Origin: DAOTVS01 sp034436375
GTDB taxonomy: Bacteria > Chloroflexota > Anaerolineae > SpSt-313
Assembly: GCA_034436375.1 (NCBI GenBank)
Contig: DAOTVS010000269.1
Span: 1-37,017, forward strand
Reading direction: 5' to 3'
Length of the DNA: 37,017 nucleotides
The stretch's first letter is position 1. Each line of letters opens with the position of its first letter. This document shows positions 22,424 to 30,869 of this stretch, piece by piece. A program made the position numbers and the translations under genes. The notes under the pieces are model-generated. The model saw nothing but the letters and a program-made list of their open reading frames with translations. It had not been told where the DNA came from and did not search any database.

Positions 22424-23722
22424 GTGCAGAATCAACCTTCATATCAAGATCTGATGGCCCACCTGGGCGACCTGTTGGCCCCCTGCCTAGCGCAGGATTG
22501 GCCCAACCTCGCCGTCGACCGGGCGGAGGGCCTCTACGTCTACGCCCCCGACGGCCGGCGCTACCTGGACTTTATCTCTGGGTTTGGCGCCGCCAACCTG
22601 GGGCACAATCATCCGTGGGTGCTGGCGGCGGCGCGGGCGCATATGGAGCGCCTGGTGCATGCGCCCATCGGCGTGCTCACCCCCGAGAGCACCCTGCGCC
22701 TGGCCTATGAGCTGGGGCAGGTGACCCCCGGCGGCGCCGATATGTTCTTCTTCGGCAACAGCGGCGGCGAGGCTGTGGATGGCGCCCTCAAGCTCGCCCG
22801 CTATGTCACAAAGCGGCGAGGCATCATCGCCTTCCTGGGCGGCTTTCACGGGCGCACCTACGGTGCGGCCACTGTGACGACCTCCAAGGAGAAATACCGC
22901 CACGGCCAGGGCCCATTTGTGGGCGATGTCTACTATGCCCGCTACCCCTACCCCTTCCGCTCCGCCGCGCCCACGCCCGAGGCCTGCGCACAGGAGAGCC
23001 TGGAGGATATTGACCGCCTCTTCGAGCATGTCATCGCGCCCGACGATGTGGCCGCTTTCCTGTTCGAGCCGGTGCAGGGGGAGGGCGGCTATGTCATCCC
23101 GCCGGCAGGCTGGCTGAGGGAATTGCGCGCCCTGGCCGATCAGCACGGCATCCTGCTCATTGCCGACGAAGTGCAGACCGGTTTCGGCCGCACCGGGCAG
23201 TGGTTCGCCTGCCAGACGCTGGGCGTCGAGCCCGACATCATCTGCCTGGCCAAGAGTATCGCCAATGGGTTCCCGCTGGGCGCCATTGGGGCGCGGCGGG
23301 CGCTCATGCAGCAGTGGGGCGCCGCCTCGCACGGCACGACCTTTGGCGGCTCGCCCGTCTCCTGCGCCGCCGGCCTGGCTGTGCTGGAGGTGATCCGTGA
23401 GGAGAATCTGCTGGAGAATGCCCGCCGGCAGGGGGCCTATCTGCTGGAGCAACTGCGACAGCTGCAGGCCCAGGCGCCGGTCATCGGCGATGTGCGCGGC
23501 ATCGGCCTCATGCTGGGCGTCGAGTTTGTGCAGCCCGACAGCAAGGCGCCCAACCCCGAGGCGGCGAGGCGCGTGATGCAGCGGGCGCTGGAGGGCGGCA
23601 TGATCCTCTACCCCTGCGGGCACTGGGGCCAGACCATCCGCCTCATCCCGCCCCTCAACATCACCCGCGAGCAGGTGGATGAGGGGTTGGCTATCTTCAG
23701 AGATGCTATCCTCGCAGAGTGA
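22424..23722 (+). CDS. Class III PLP-dependent aminotransferase (4-aminobutyrate/ornithine type)
   Basis: A 432-residue fold-type I aminotransferase. Visible are the substrate-loop region YLDFISGFGAANLGHNHP, the PLP phosphate site NSGGEAVDGALKLAR, GGFHGRTYGA, the ring-stacking Asp in LLIADEVQTGFGRTG (about residue 248) and the Schiff-base Lys in ICLAKSIANGFPLGA (about residue 277). It transfers an amino group from an omega-amino acid, such as GABA, ornithine or beta-alanine, to a keto acid. The sequence alone does not separate these. A GTG start at 22424 is supported by AAGGAGGAG at 22409-22417. It is divergent from the amidase operon; amide hydrolysis followed by transamination would be a plausible shared route, but this is inference. 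Confidence 0.92.
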   Translation: MQNQPSYQDLMAHLGDLLAPCLAQDWPNLAVDRAEGLYVYAPDGRRYLDFISGFGAANLGHNHPWVLAAARAHMERLVHAPIGVLTPESTLRLAYELGQVTPGGADMFFFGNSGGEAVDGALKLARYVTKRRGIIAFLGGFHGRTYGAATVTTSKEKYRHGQGPFVGDVYYARYPYPFRSAAPTPEACAQESLEDIDRLFEHVIAPDDVAAFLFEPVQGEGGYVIPPAGWLRELRALADQHGILLIADEVQTGFGRTGQWFACQTLGVEPDIICLAKSIANGFPLGAIGARRALMQQWGAASHGTTFGGSPVSCAAGLAVLEVIREENLLENARRQGAYLLEQLRQLQAQAPVIGDVRGIGLMLGVEFVQPDSKAPNPEAARRVMQRALEGGMILYPCGHWGQTIRLIPPLNITREQVDEGLAIFRDAILAE

Positions 23723-23750
23723 TCGCGCAGGATAGAATAGCGGTACTATC

Positions 23751-23813
23751 GTAGTGGCGGCTTCAGCCGCTCGTCTTCTTGCGTTGGGCGACGAGCGACC
23801 AAGTCGCCACTAC
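23751..23813. terminator. Two-step hairpin between convergent genes
   Basis: Outer arms GTAGTGGCG (23751-23759) and CGCCACTAC (23805-23813), inner arms CGCTCGTC (23768-23775) and GACGAGCG (23790-23797). It lies between the aminotransferase and the reverse-strand glycosidase-like gene. I recall similar GTAGTGGCG units as interspersed repeats in related genomes. Confidence 0.65.
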
Positions 23814-23822
23814 AACATCGCG

Positions 23823-26702
23823 CTAACCGCGTTGGCTGCAGGGCACAATCTGCACCGGCACGGCCAGTTGCCTCCTAACCGTCTTGCCCTCGGCGCCGGT
23901 AGCGATCAGCTCCGCCTCCAGGCTCGTCTCCACGGGGGCGCTCACATCCGGGCTCGGCAGGCGCAGGCCCGGCCCCGGCTGCGAGACGGCATGGAAGGGC
24001 GCCTCACCCCCCTCGAAGGCTTTGCCCATGTCTATGCCATGCGGCGCTCGCACCCAAAAGGCCGCTACCGTGCGCTCGCGGCGCGGCAGCGTGCCCAGTT
24101 CCGCGCGCACCTCTCCCCCTGTCAGGCGATCAGGCCGCGGCCAATGCTGCGCAGGGCGCGCCTGGGCCAGCCACCCCGGCGGCAGGCGTAAGGTCACCGA
24201 CACATCGTGCCAGTCGGCCGTGGTGGCGTTGAGCACCACAAAGCGCACCGCCAGCGGCATGGCGCGGGGGTCCCACCAGCGATCGACCTCCCAGTGGCCC
24301 CACAGCGTGGCCGGCCCAAAGCGCTGGAAGAGCACGCCATCGGGGTCGCCCAGCAGCGCCGCCTCGTGCTGCACCAGCGCGGTCCGCTCCATGCCACCGG
24401 GAGCACTGGGGGCCAGCACCATGTGCGCCAGCGTCACCTCCTCGCCGGGCGACAGGGTCCGCTCTTGCCACGAAAGCCCGCCCTCCGCGCCCGCACCGGG
24501 CCGGCGAAAGCCCACCCCCAGCCGCCAGGGCTCCGGGTTGCGGTTGCGCACGCGCGCTGTGATCAAACCGCCCGTCTCGAGCCAGTGCACATCAAAGCAG
24601 GCCGGGCCCGCGCGTAATCCCTCCCAGTCGATGCGCGAAAGGAGCCCGCGCGGCGACAGCGTGAGCGTGCGCGCCAGCACATCCACCTTGAGCCCCAACC
24701 ACTGCTCGCGATACTGCCAGGCCCAGGCGCCCTGCCCTTGACTGCAGCGGGTCAGGCCGCGCCGAAACTCGAGCCCATGCGGCCACCAGAAAGTGCTGCC
24801 GGTCGCATCGTCGGTCCCGATCCGGCGCAGGGTGTGCAGCGCCTCGGCCATCTCGGCGCGGGTTACACTGCCGCCCAGGCGCGAGTAAAAGGCCGTGCCG
24901 TCGAAGACGCCCGATTCCCCCGGGCTCCAGCGCAGCACATCGAACTCGGGATCGTAATTGGGGCACCAGAGCGAGCGCGCAAAGCGGTGATAGTTCACCC
25001 AGGGCTCCCAGGTCAGGTCGCAGGCGCCATAGACCGCCGCCAACATGCTCGAGGTATCCTCGCCGTCATAGTAGAGCACACCCTCTGGCAGATAAAAGCC
25101 CGCCGGGTCCTCATCCAGGTTTGTGCCGCCAGAGAGCTGTGGGCCAAAGGGGCCCTCCGCCACCATCGTGCGCTCAATGGCGCAGCGGACGCCATCGACG
25201 CGGCGGCGGTAATAGGCGGCGTCGCCGCCGCGCCCCAGCGCCTGCAGCAGGTAGGCGTAGGAGCTCAAGGCGTAAAGCGCCTTGACGTTGGTGCCGTAAT
25301 CATAGCGGCGGCCCACCGGCCCATCGCTGGAATAGCGGCTGGGGTAAAGCTCCTCACCCGGCGCGCGCAGGGCCTCCAGGTCGTCCATGATGGATTGGAG
25401 CCCCTCCATCACCGCCGGATGCTCTGCCAGGAATTCGACATCGCCTGTGGCCTGTAGCCACTGCCGGGCGATGATCACCGGCGCCACCAGGATCGGCACC
25501 GAATGCTCGGGCAGGCCGATGGGTGCACGGCTGCGCTCCAGGAAGAAGAGCATCGTCTGCCGTGCCAGCTCGGGGCAGACCTGATTCACGCTCACCGCCG
25601 TCGGCTCCACGTCGATGCCCCAGATGGTGCCATAGCCGTGAGAGGGCGCACCCTGCCAGTGGGCGATGAGGTTCCCCTCCGCATCGGTCTGCAGGCAGTT
25701 GAAATTGTCAAGCAGGTTGCGAATGTGGTTCTCCAGGCTAAAGCGCGCCTCTTCGCTCGCCCCCTCGGCATCCACCGTAAGCCGGCCCAGGCGCTCGCGC
25801 CAGAAAGCCGCAGTGTTGTTCAGCCACTCGAGCGCCGGATGCAGGTGCAGCGCATAGACGGTGGGCATCACCTCGTGATAGGTTCTGCCCAGCGATATCG
25901 TGGTCTCGTAGAGGGCCTCCTCGCCCGGCGCCAGGTTGAGCGCCCACTCCGCCTCATAGGGCGCCTCCAGGCGGGCCCACCGCGCCTCGTGGGCGTGGAT
26001 GCCCACAGCGCCATCGGGTCGCGAAAGGATCAGCGTATGCTGGCGCAGGTCCACCGCCGGCTTTTTCAGGGGGCGCACCTCGGGCGCGGCGTCCTCATAG
26101 TGGCCCACCAAAAGGTCCCCTGCCCGCAGCACCACCCGCCCCCGTATGGCGCTTGCGCCCGAATTGCGCAGGCGCAGCAGGTAGAGCGCGCCCGCCGGCC
26201 CGGGCAGCGGCGCCGGGGCGAGGGCGGCCTTTTCCGCCTCGGGCGCGACCGGGGCCAGGCTGATCAGCGCCACCTCCAGGTCGCCCGCCCGCGTGCGCGT
26301 GAGGGGCAGGAACCAGTCGGCGTACCATGTTTCGTTCTGCCGGTCCTCCGCCGCCAGGTCAGCGGGGTCCCCGCCCTCTGGCTCGATGCGGTAAGAGAGG
26401 TCGCCTACGTACATGGCCACATCGAAATGGTGGTACATGCCCGGCCCCAGCCCCAGCTCGCGCGAGCCCGTGGGCGCGGCGTAGACCTGCGTCGGCAGCG
26501 CCACAAAGCGCAACCGACCGTCGGCCGCCTGCCCCAGCAGCACGCGCGCATTGGACTGGGTGAAGAGCGCCTCCATGTGCGGGCTCAGCGCCGCCGCGGA
26601 TTGCCGGTCAAAGACCGTATCGCTGGTGTGCCCGCGGAAGAAAGCGGAATGCGGCGCATTGAGCACCGCCTGCCAATCACCAAAGGGGGGATGGTCTGTC
26701 AT
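23823..26702 (-). CDS. Large (alpha/alpha)6-type glycosidase-like protein
   Basis: A 959-residue protein in three parts. Residues 1-300 are beta-rich, like the N-terminal super-sandwich of many glycosidases and phosphorylases. About 310-700 are a helical barrel-like region, with YGTIWGIDVEPTAVSVNQ (about 355), PEHSVPILVAP and GVFDGTAFYSRLGGSVTRAE. The C-terminal third is beta-rich, from LSPRGLLSRIDWEGLRAG onward. GIWG-D and aromatic-rich helices resemble six-hairpin glycosidases of the GH15/GH63/GH65/GH94 kind, but I cannot assign a family or catalytic acids. No signal peptide is seen. The ATG at 26702 follows AAGGAG on the reverse strand. Just upstream is a decayed gene. Likely carbohydrate metabolism; substrate unknown. 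Confidence 0.7.
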   Translation of the reverse strand: MTDHPPFGDWQAVLNAPHSAFFRGHTSDTVFDRQSAAALSPHMEALFTQSNARVLLGQAADGRLRFVALPTQVYAAPTGSRELGLGPGMYHHFDVAMYVGDLSYRIEPEGGDPADLAAEDRQNETWYADWFLPLTRTRAGDLEVALISLAPVAPEAEKAALAPAPLPGPAGALYLLRLRNSGASAIRGRVVLRAGDLLVGHYEDAAPEVRPLKKPAVDLRQHTLILSRPDGAVGIHAHEARWARLEAPYEAEWALNLAPGEEALYETTISLGRTYHEVMPTVYALHLHPALEWLNNTAAFWRERLGRLTVDAEGASEEARFSLENHIRNLLDNFNCLQTDAEGNLIAHWQGAPSHGYGTIWGIDVEPTAVSVNQVCPELARQTMLFFLERSRAPIGLPEHSVPILVAPVIIARQWLQATGDVEFLAEHPAVMEGLQSIMDDLEALRAPGEELYPSRYSSDGPVGRRYDYGTNVKALYALSSYAYLLQALGRGGDAAYYRRRVDGVRCAIERTMVAEGPFGPQLSGGTNLDEDPAGFYLPEGVLYYDGEDTSSMLAAVYGACDLTWEPWVNYHRFARSLWCPNYDPEFDVLRWSPGESGVFDGTAFYSRLGGSVTRAEMAEALHTLRRIGTDDATGSTFWWPHGLEFRRGLTRCSQGQGAWAWQYREQWLGLKVDVLARTLTLSPRGLLSRIDWEGLRAGPACFDVHWLETGGLITARVRNRNPEPWRLGVGFRRPGAGAEGGLSWQERTLSPGEEVTLAHMVLAPSAPGGMERTALVQHEAALLGDPDGVLFQRFGPATLWGHWEVDRWWDPRAMPLAVRFVVLNATTADWHDVSVTLRLPPGWLAQARPAQHWPRPDRLTGGEVRAELGTLPRRERTVAAFWVRAPHGIDMGKAFEGGEAPFHAVSQPGPGLRLPSPDVSAPVETSLEAELIATGAEGKTVRRQLAVPVQIVPCSQRG

Positions 26703-26882
26703 GGCCTGGCTCCTTGCTCTTCATCCCCAAAGTGCCGCAGCCAGCACCGATACGTTGGCGTGTTGCACAGCCGTTCCAGATACTCTATGGTCGCGAATCC
26801 ACTTCTCAGTGCGGCGCTTTACCATCTGCGGTATCTTGACACCACCACTATCGGGATTGTACACCCACATTCCTTGCGGCAT
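26699..26882 (-). pseudogene. Remnant of a small conserved Chloroflexota protein gene, frameshifted and deleted
   Basis: On the reverse strand an ATG at 26882 with upstream GGGAGGAC opens MPQGMWVYNPDSGGVKIPQM and continues VKRRTEKWI. The frame then stops making family sense, while a shifted frame reads ATIEYLERLCNTPTYRCWL and RHFGDEEQ before a stop at 26699-26701. I recall intact relatives of about 130-150 residues that begin M-W-x-Y-x-P-x-SGG-x-K-IP, have a central RFRGQFCYIDAY segment, and continue EYIERLRNTPTHLCRLRYFG followed by 30 or more further residues. Here the centre is missing and the C-terminus is cut where the glycosidase-like gene begins. The open frame 26721-27026 is only the in-frame half of this remnant. 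Confidence 0.65.
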
Positions 26883-27010
26883 CGTAGTGGCGTCCTCCCT
26901 CGCAATTTGTAACCAGATTCGCCTTTTGCTTTCAGTATGCATCGAGGCCACACACCCTGTCAACTCGAAGAGACGAATGCCCCCAGTCAAAGGGCACAAC
27001 CTGCACTCTG

Positions 27011-27019
27011 TGCTATAAT
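27011..27019 (+). promoter_or_regulatory. Extended -10 promoter for the hybrid histidine kinase
   Basis: TGCTATAAT: a consensus -10 (27014-27019) preceded by the TG of an extended -10 element. No good -35 is visible. A start near 27026 excludes upstream in-frame ATGs. Confidence 0.45.
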
Positions 27020-27080
27020 AGCTCATCTACTGCTGACGATGACCGCTGCGCATCCCTCTATCTCGTGGAGGCACATGTCC

Positions 27081-29255
27081 ATGGCGATGCAGGACCTCAC
27101 GCCTGACGAGCGCGTCAACCTGGCTGACTTGCAGGTCGGCTCGCTGAAGCTCATTGCGCTCTTTGCCGGGGTGACCGGCTACTTTTGGCTGGTGGCGGCC
27201 ATCTGGCTGCAAAAGGCGGCGGCGCCCTTTCATGCCTGGGCGCCGCCGGCAGGCCTGGCGCTCTGCGCCCTGGTGAGTGTAGCCTGGCGTGCGCGGCTGG
27301 GCTCGTGGGCCCCGGTGCTGCTGATGCTGGCCGTCTCGGGCGCTATTGCCTATGCGCTCTATGACTATCGCGCGCACGATATCGCCTATCTGTTTGTGCT
27401 GGGCGTGATCTTTGCCAGTGTTCTTTTAGGCCCGGCCTCAACCTTTATCTTAGCAGGGGGCTATGTGGCCGTGGTCGCAGCGCTGGCTATCTGGCGCCTG
27501 GGGCTGCCCATCCTCTCCACCGAGTTGCTCTTCCCCATTGGGGTGATCGTGCTGGCCGCGCTGGGCTCCTGGCTGGGCGCCCGCAATCTCTACATTGCCG
27601 GTCAGTGGGCCTGGAACGGCTATAGCGAGGCACGTCGCAACGAGCTATTGGCCCGCGGCCAGCAATCGGAGCTGCGCCAGGCCCTCAAGGCGCTGGATGA
27701 GGCCACCTATCGCCTGGAGCGCGCCAATCAGATGCTGGCCCTTGCCCGCGATCAGGCCGAAGAGGCGCGCCGGCTCAAGCAGCAGTTTGCGCAGACGATC
27801 AGCCACGAGCTGCGCACGCCCCTCAACCTGATCGTGGGCTTTACCGAGATGATGACTCAATCGCCCGATTACTATGGCGGCCCCTTCCCAGCGGCCCTGG
27901 CCCGCGACCTGAGCACCGTGCACCGGAACTCGCGCCACCTGCAGACGCTGATCAACGACGTGCTGGACCTGGCCCGCATCGAGGCGGCGCAGATGGCCAT
28001 CCTGCCTGAGGAGACGGACCCCGCCGCCCTGGTAGAGGAGGCGGTCAATACGGCGCGCGGGCTGGTAGAGGCGCGGGGCTTGAGCCTGCATACCGAGATC
28101 GAGCCCAACCTGCCTACCCTCTGGCTGGACCCTATCCGCATCCGCCAGGTGCTCTTCAACTTGCTCAACAACGCCGCGCGCTTTACAGAAGAGGGCGGCG
28201 TAACTTTGAGTGTGCGGCGTAGCGGCGAGCATGTGCTCTTTGCCGTGGCTGATACGGGCATCGGCATCGCCCAGGAAGAACTCCCGCGCATCTTCCGCGA
28301 GTTTGAGCAGCTCGATGGCTCCACGCGGCGCCGACACGGCGGGGTGGGGCTGGGCCTGGCCATCAGCAAGCAGTTTGTGGAGCTACACGGCGGGCGGATC
28401 TGGGTGGAGAGCGAGTTGGGCCGGGGCAGTACCTTTTTCTTCAGCCTGCCTACCCAGCCCCCCGAACTGGCGGCCCCGCGCGAGACGCCACCGGCCCAGG
28501 CTCCGCGCGCCGCGGCGCCCCGCTGGCAGAAAGAGCGTATCCTGCTCGTCGTTACCCGTAGCCCCTCCGCTGCCACCTTGCTTACCCGCTATCTGCGCGG
28601 CTACCGGGTCACCATTGTCCCCGATGTGGCTCAGGCGCGGCGTGTAGCGGCCGATCTGCTGCCCCAAGCGGTGCTGATCGACCGCGCCGCCGGCGACCTG
28701 GAGCACGCCGACCTGGAAGCCCTGGCCGACTCCTGGGGCCTATCGCGCGCCTCGTTCATGGTCTGCCCGCTGCCGGGCGAAGAGCCGCTGCGGCGCCGGC
28801 TGGAGGTGGATAGCTACCTGATCAAGCCCATCTCCCGCGTCGGTCTTTGGGATGCCCTGCGCCCCTTTGGCGACGCGATAGACCGGGTGCTGGTGATCGA
28901 TGATGACCGCGACTTTGTGCGGCTCATCCGCCAGATGCTCGATAGCCCAGTGCGCCATTACCAGGTGACCGGCGCCTATACCGGCCATGAGGGGCTTGAC
29001 AAGATGCGCCGTCTGCGCCCCGATCTGCTGCTGCTGGATCTGGTGTTGCCCGATATCAGCGGCCTGCAGGTGATCGAGCAGGTCCGCGCCAACCCGGCCT
29101 GGCAACGCCTGCCCATTGTTGTGATTTCGGGCGAAGAGGAGATCGACGGCCTCGAAGCCTTGCGCGGTACGGTCCACTACGCCCGCTCGGGGGGCCTACG
29201 CCCGGGCGAGGTGGTGCAATGGGTGCAGCATGTGCTGGATGCCAACCAATCCTGA
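27081..29255 (+). CDS. Hybrid sensor histidine kinase with membrane domain and C-terminal receiver
   Basis: A 724-residue membrane kinase. About five or six hydrophobic segments occupy residues 22-175 with no large extracellular loop, so the signal is probably sensed in or near the membrane. A coiled coil (180-235) leads to the HisKA domain with H242 in QTISHELRTPLN. The HATPase_c domain follows, with NLLNNAARF, VADTGIGI and HGGVGLGLAIS. Next come a receiver-like segment without clear acidic pocket (about 490-600, starting RILLVVTRS) and a receiver with VLVIDDDRD and D653 in LLLDLVLPD. The usual lysine of the last receiver is not evident (YARSGGLRPGE). The start is taken at 27081 with GGAGG at 27067-27071; 27075 and 27039 are alternatives. 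It faces the response regulator gene across a shared hairpin. Confidence 0.9.
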   Translation: MAMQDLTPDERVNLADLQVGSLKLIALFAGVTGYFWLVAAIWLQKAAAPFHAWAPPAGLALCALVSVAWRARLGSWAPVLLMLAVSGAIAYALYDYRAHDIAYLFVLGVIFASVLLGPASTFILAGGYVAVVAALAIWRLGLPILSTELLFPIGVIVLAALGSWLGARNLYIAGQWAWNGYSEARRNELLARGQQSELRQALKALDEATYRLERANQMLALARDQAEEARRLKQQFAQTISHELRTPLNLIVGFTEMMTQSPDYYGGPFPAALARDLSTVHRNSRHLQTLINDVLDLARIEAAQMAILPEETDPAALVEEAVNTARGLVEARGLSLHTEIEPNLPTLWLDPIRIRQVLFNLLNNAARFTEEGGVTLSVRRSGEHVLFAVADTGIGIAQEELPRIFREFEQLDGSTRRRHGGVGLGLAISKQFVELHGGRIWVESELGRGSTFFFSLPTQPPELAAPRETPPAQAPRAAAPRWQKERILLVVTRSPSAATLLTRYLRGYRVTIVPDVAQARRVAADLLPQAVLIDRAAGDLEHADLEALADSWGLSRASFMVCPLPGEEPLRRRLEVDSYLIKPISRVGLWDALRPFGDAIDRVLVIDDDRDFVRLIRQMLDSPVRHYQVTGAYTGHEGLDKMRRLRPDLLLLDLVLPDISGLQVIEQVRANPAWQRLPIVVISGEEEIDGLEALRGTVHYARSGGLRPGEVVQWVQHVLDANQS

Positions 29256-29265
29256 CAGGCGAGCC

Positions 29266-29300
29266 AGACCTGACAGGTTTTGAAAACCTGTCACGGGTCT
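29266..29300. terminator. Hairpin between convergent kinase and regulator genes
   Basis: GACAGGTTTT (29272-29281) pairs with AAAACCTGTC (29283-29292), extended by AGACC (29266-29270) and GGTCT (29296-29300). The GACAGGTTTT-type hairpin is one I recall as a widespread intergenic repeat. It lies 10 bases past both stops (11 and 10), so it may serve both genes. Confidence 0.65.
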
Positions 29301-29310
29301 GAAGTCGACG

Positions 29311-30549
29311 CTACCCCAGGGCTTCCAGGGCCTCGATCAGCGCCTGCTCGCTCACCGGCTTGGCCAGAAAGGCCGCTGCGCCCAGGGAGAGGGCCATCTC
29401 CTTGGCCGCCAGCACGGTACAGATGATGATGGGAATATGCTGCGTCGCCGGCTGATTGGTGAGGGTCTGCAGCACATCCCAGCCGTCGCGCCCGGGCATC
29501 ATCAGGTCCAGGGTGACGGCAAAGGGCTGGACCTCCCGCGCCTTTTCGAGGGCTTCGGCCCCACTCTGAGCCATGACGACCTGATAGTTGTGCTGCGTGA
29601 GGTAACGCTCAAAGAGGTGCAGCGCATCGTGGTTGTCATCCACGACCAGGATGGTGCGCGGCCGAGTGGTTGCCAACTCCAGGCAAAAGCCGAGGGCGCC
29701 TGACTCGCCGGCCGTACTCTGCACCCGGATATTCTGCACCGCGGCCAACTCGTGCAGCATGGAAAGCCTCATCTGGGCCTCTTGCGCAGCCGGCGCCGAA
29801 AGCGCCGTGGCGACGCCGAAGCTATCCAGGGAGAGAGTGACGCACCCGGCGTGGGCGGCGCCGGTTACAGCGATCTCACCGCCATCCAGCCGCTCCAGGA
29901 GGTGGCTCAGCAGGCCCAAGATGAGCTGGCGCAGAGTGTTTCGGTCCGCGGCCACGGGTGGGAGGTTGGGAGCAATCTCCAGGCGGATGTGCACGCCACG
30001 CCGGCGCGCCATCTCGCCGGCCAGTTGTACCGCACCCAGCAATACCTCAGCCAATGGCGCCTGATGGCTAGAGCGGGCGAGCCGGGCGGCCTCCAGCCGC
30101 AGCAGCTCCAGGCGGCCGGGCTCTGCCCTTGACCCACCATCCGGCGCAGGCTCTGCTTCTGAGTGGTTGCTGCCGGCGTCGGCCAGGAGGCTGGCAATGG
30201 CTGCAATTGCCACCTCGTGCTCGCGGAAGCAGTGGCGCTTGCTGATGCCGAGATCATCGGCCACAGCCTGCACTTCCATGCCCTCCAGGTAGCGCAGCAC
30301 CATCAGCCGATGGCGGCGCCAGGTGCGCGATTGGGTGGGCGCTTGCGGGCCAGGGTCGAGCGCTTCGATGGCCTCGAGCAGGATCTGGTGCAGGCGCCAG
30401 GCTCGCTCCTTGGCCGGAAGGCGCTGGTCGATCTGTGGCAGCCGCAGCAGGGGGTGCGTACGGAGATACACCAGATCGTAGAGGTGCTCATAGGCGTCGG
30501 CGACTTGGGCCACAAATTCGGCGCTGGCGGGTGCGGTCACGTTGGGCAT
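29311..30549 (-). CDS. Response regulator with N-terminal HTH, degenerate kinase-like domain and C-terminal receiver
   Basis: A 412-residue protein. Residues about 77-122 look like a sigma-region-4-type helix-turn-helix (RHRLMVLRYLEGMEVQAVAD, then LGISKRHCFREHEVA). Residues about 150-290 resemble a histidine kinase ATPase domain (VHIRLEIAPNLPPVAADRNT, then LRQLILGLLSHLLERL), but the N-box Asn and the DxGxG motif are not evident. Residues 296-412 are a receiver with VVDDN, D348 in TLDLMMPG and K397 in FLAKP. HTH at the front and receiver at the back is the reverse of the common order. The ATG at 30549 has no clear Shine-Dalgarno; two ATGACATG copies lie at and before it. It is the likely partner of the convergent hybrid kinase. 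Confidence 0.82.
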   Translation of the reverse strand: MPNVTAPASAEFVAQVADAYEHLYDLVYLRTHPLLRLPQIDQRLPAKERAWRLHQILLEAIEALDPGPQAPTQSRTWRRHRLMVLRYLEGMEVQAVADDLGISKRHCFREHEVAIAAIASLLADAGSNHSEAEPAPDGGSRAEPGRLELLRLEAARLARSSHQAPLAEVLLGAVQLAGEMARRRGVHIRLEIAPNLPPVAADRNTLRQLILGLLSHLLERLDGGEIAVTGAAHAGCVTLSLDSFGVATALSAPAAQEAQMRLSMLHELAAVQNIRVQSTAGESGALGFCLELATTRPRTILVVDDNHDALHLFERYLTQHNYQVVMAQSGAEALEKAREVQPFAVTLDLMMPGRDGWDVLQTLTNQPATQHIPIIICTVLAAKEMALSLGAAAFLAKPVSEQALIEALEALG

Positions 30550-30645
30550 GTCATCTCATGTCATCTTTTGGTCGTTGGGGCCGTTGATCTTGTTCCCCGG
30601 AATATGATACACTGCACATTGTAAAGCTCTCTCTACGGTAGGTCT

Positions 30646-30823
30646 GCGAAGCTTCGCCAAGTCGCTTTTCGAGGCCATCCTGACGGCCGGACAACGCGCT
30701 CCCCGTCATGTGGTCACAACCGCCAGGATCACCCCGAAAATGCGCCGATCATCGTGCGGCGTGGCTGGAATCTGGCCAATTCTAGCACAAAGTGCCGCGG
30801 CATAAAAGCCAGGGCAGCTGCCC
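30646..30823. promoter_or_regulatory. Upstream region of the sugar ABC operon with three short palindromes
   Basis: The 320-base gap 30550-30869 holds no gene. Perfect palindromes lie at 30646-30657 (GCGAAGCTTCGC), 30793-30802 (TGCCGCGGCA) and 30812-30823 (GGGCAGCTGCCC). The last two are close together and near the binding-protein gene, where a sugar-responsive repressor could bind. No convincing -35/-10 pair was found, and no regulator gene is adjacent. Confidence 0.3.
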
Positions 30824-30869
30824 CAAGGTGGCAGTGCCCCGGCATCTCAGTCACGAGTGGAGGGTACAT

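Noticed and set aside
26721..27026. Intact 101-residue reverse-strand gene
   Set aside because: Only about half fits a known pattern, the rest is out of frame with it, and the upstream half crosses the kinase promoter. It is better explained as a pseudogene remnant.
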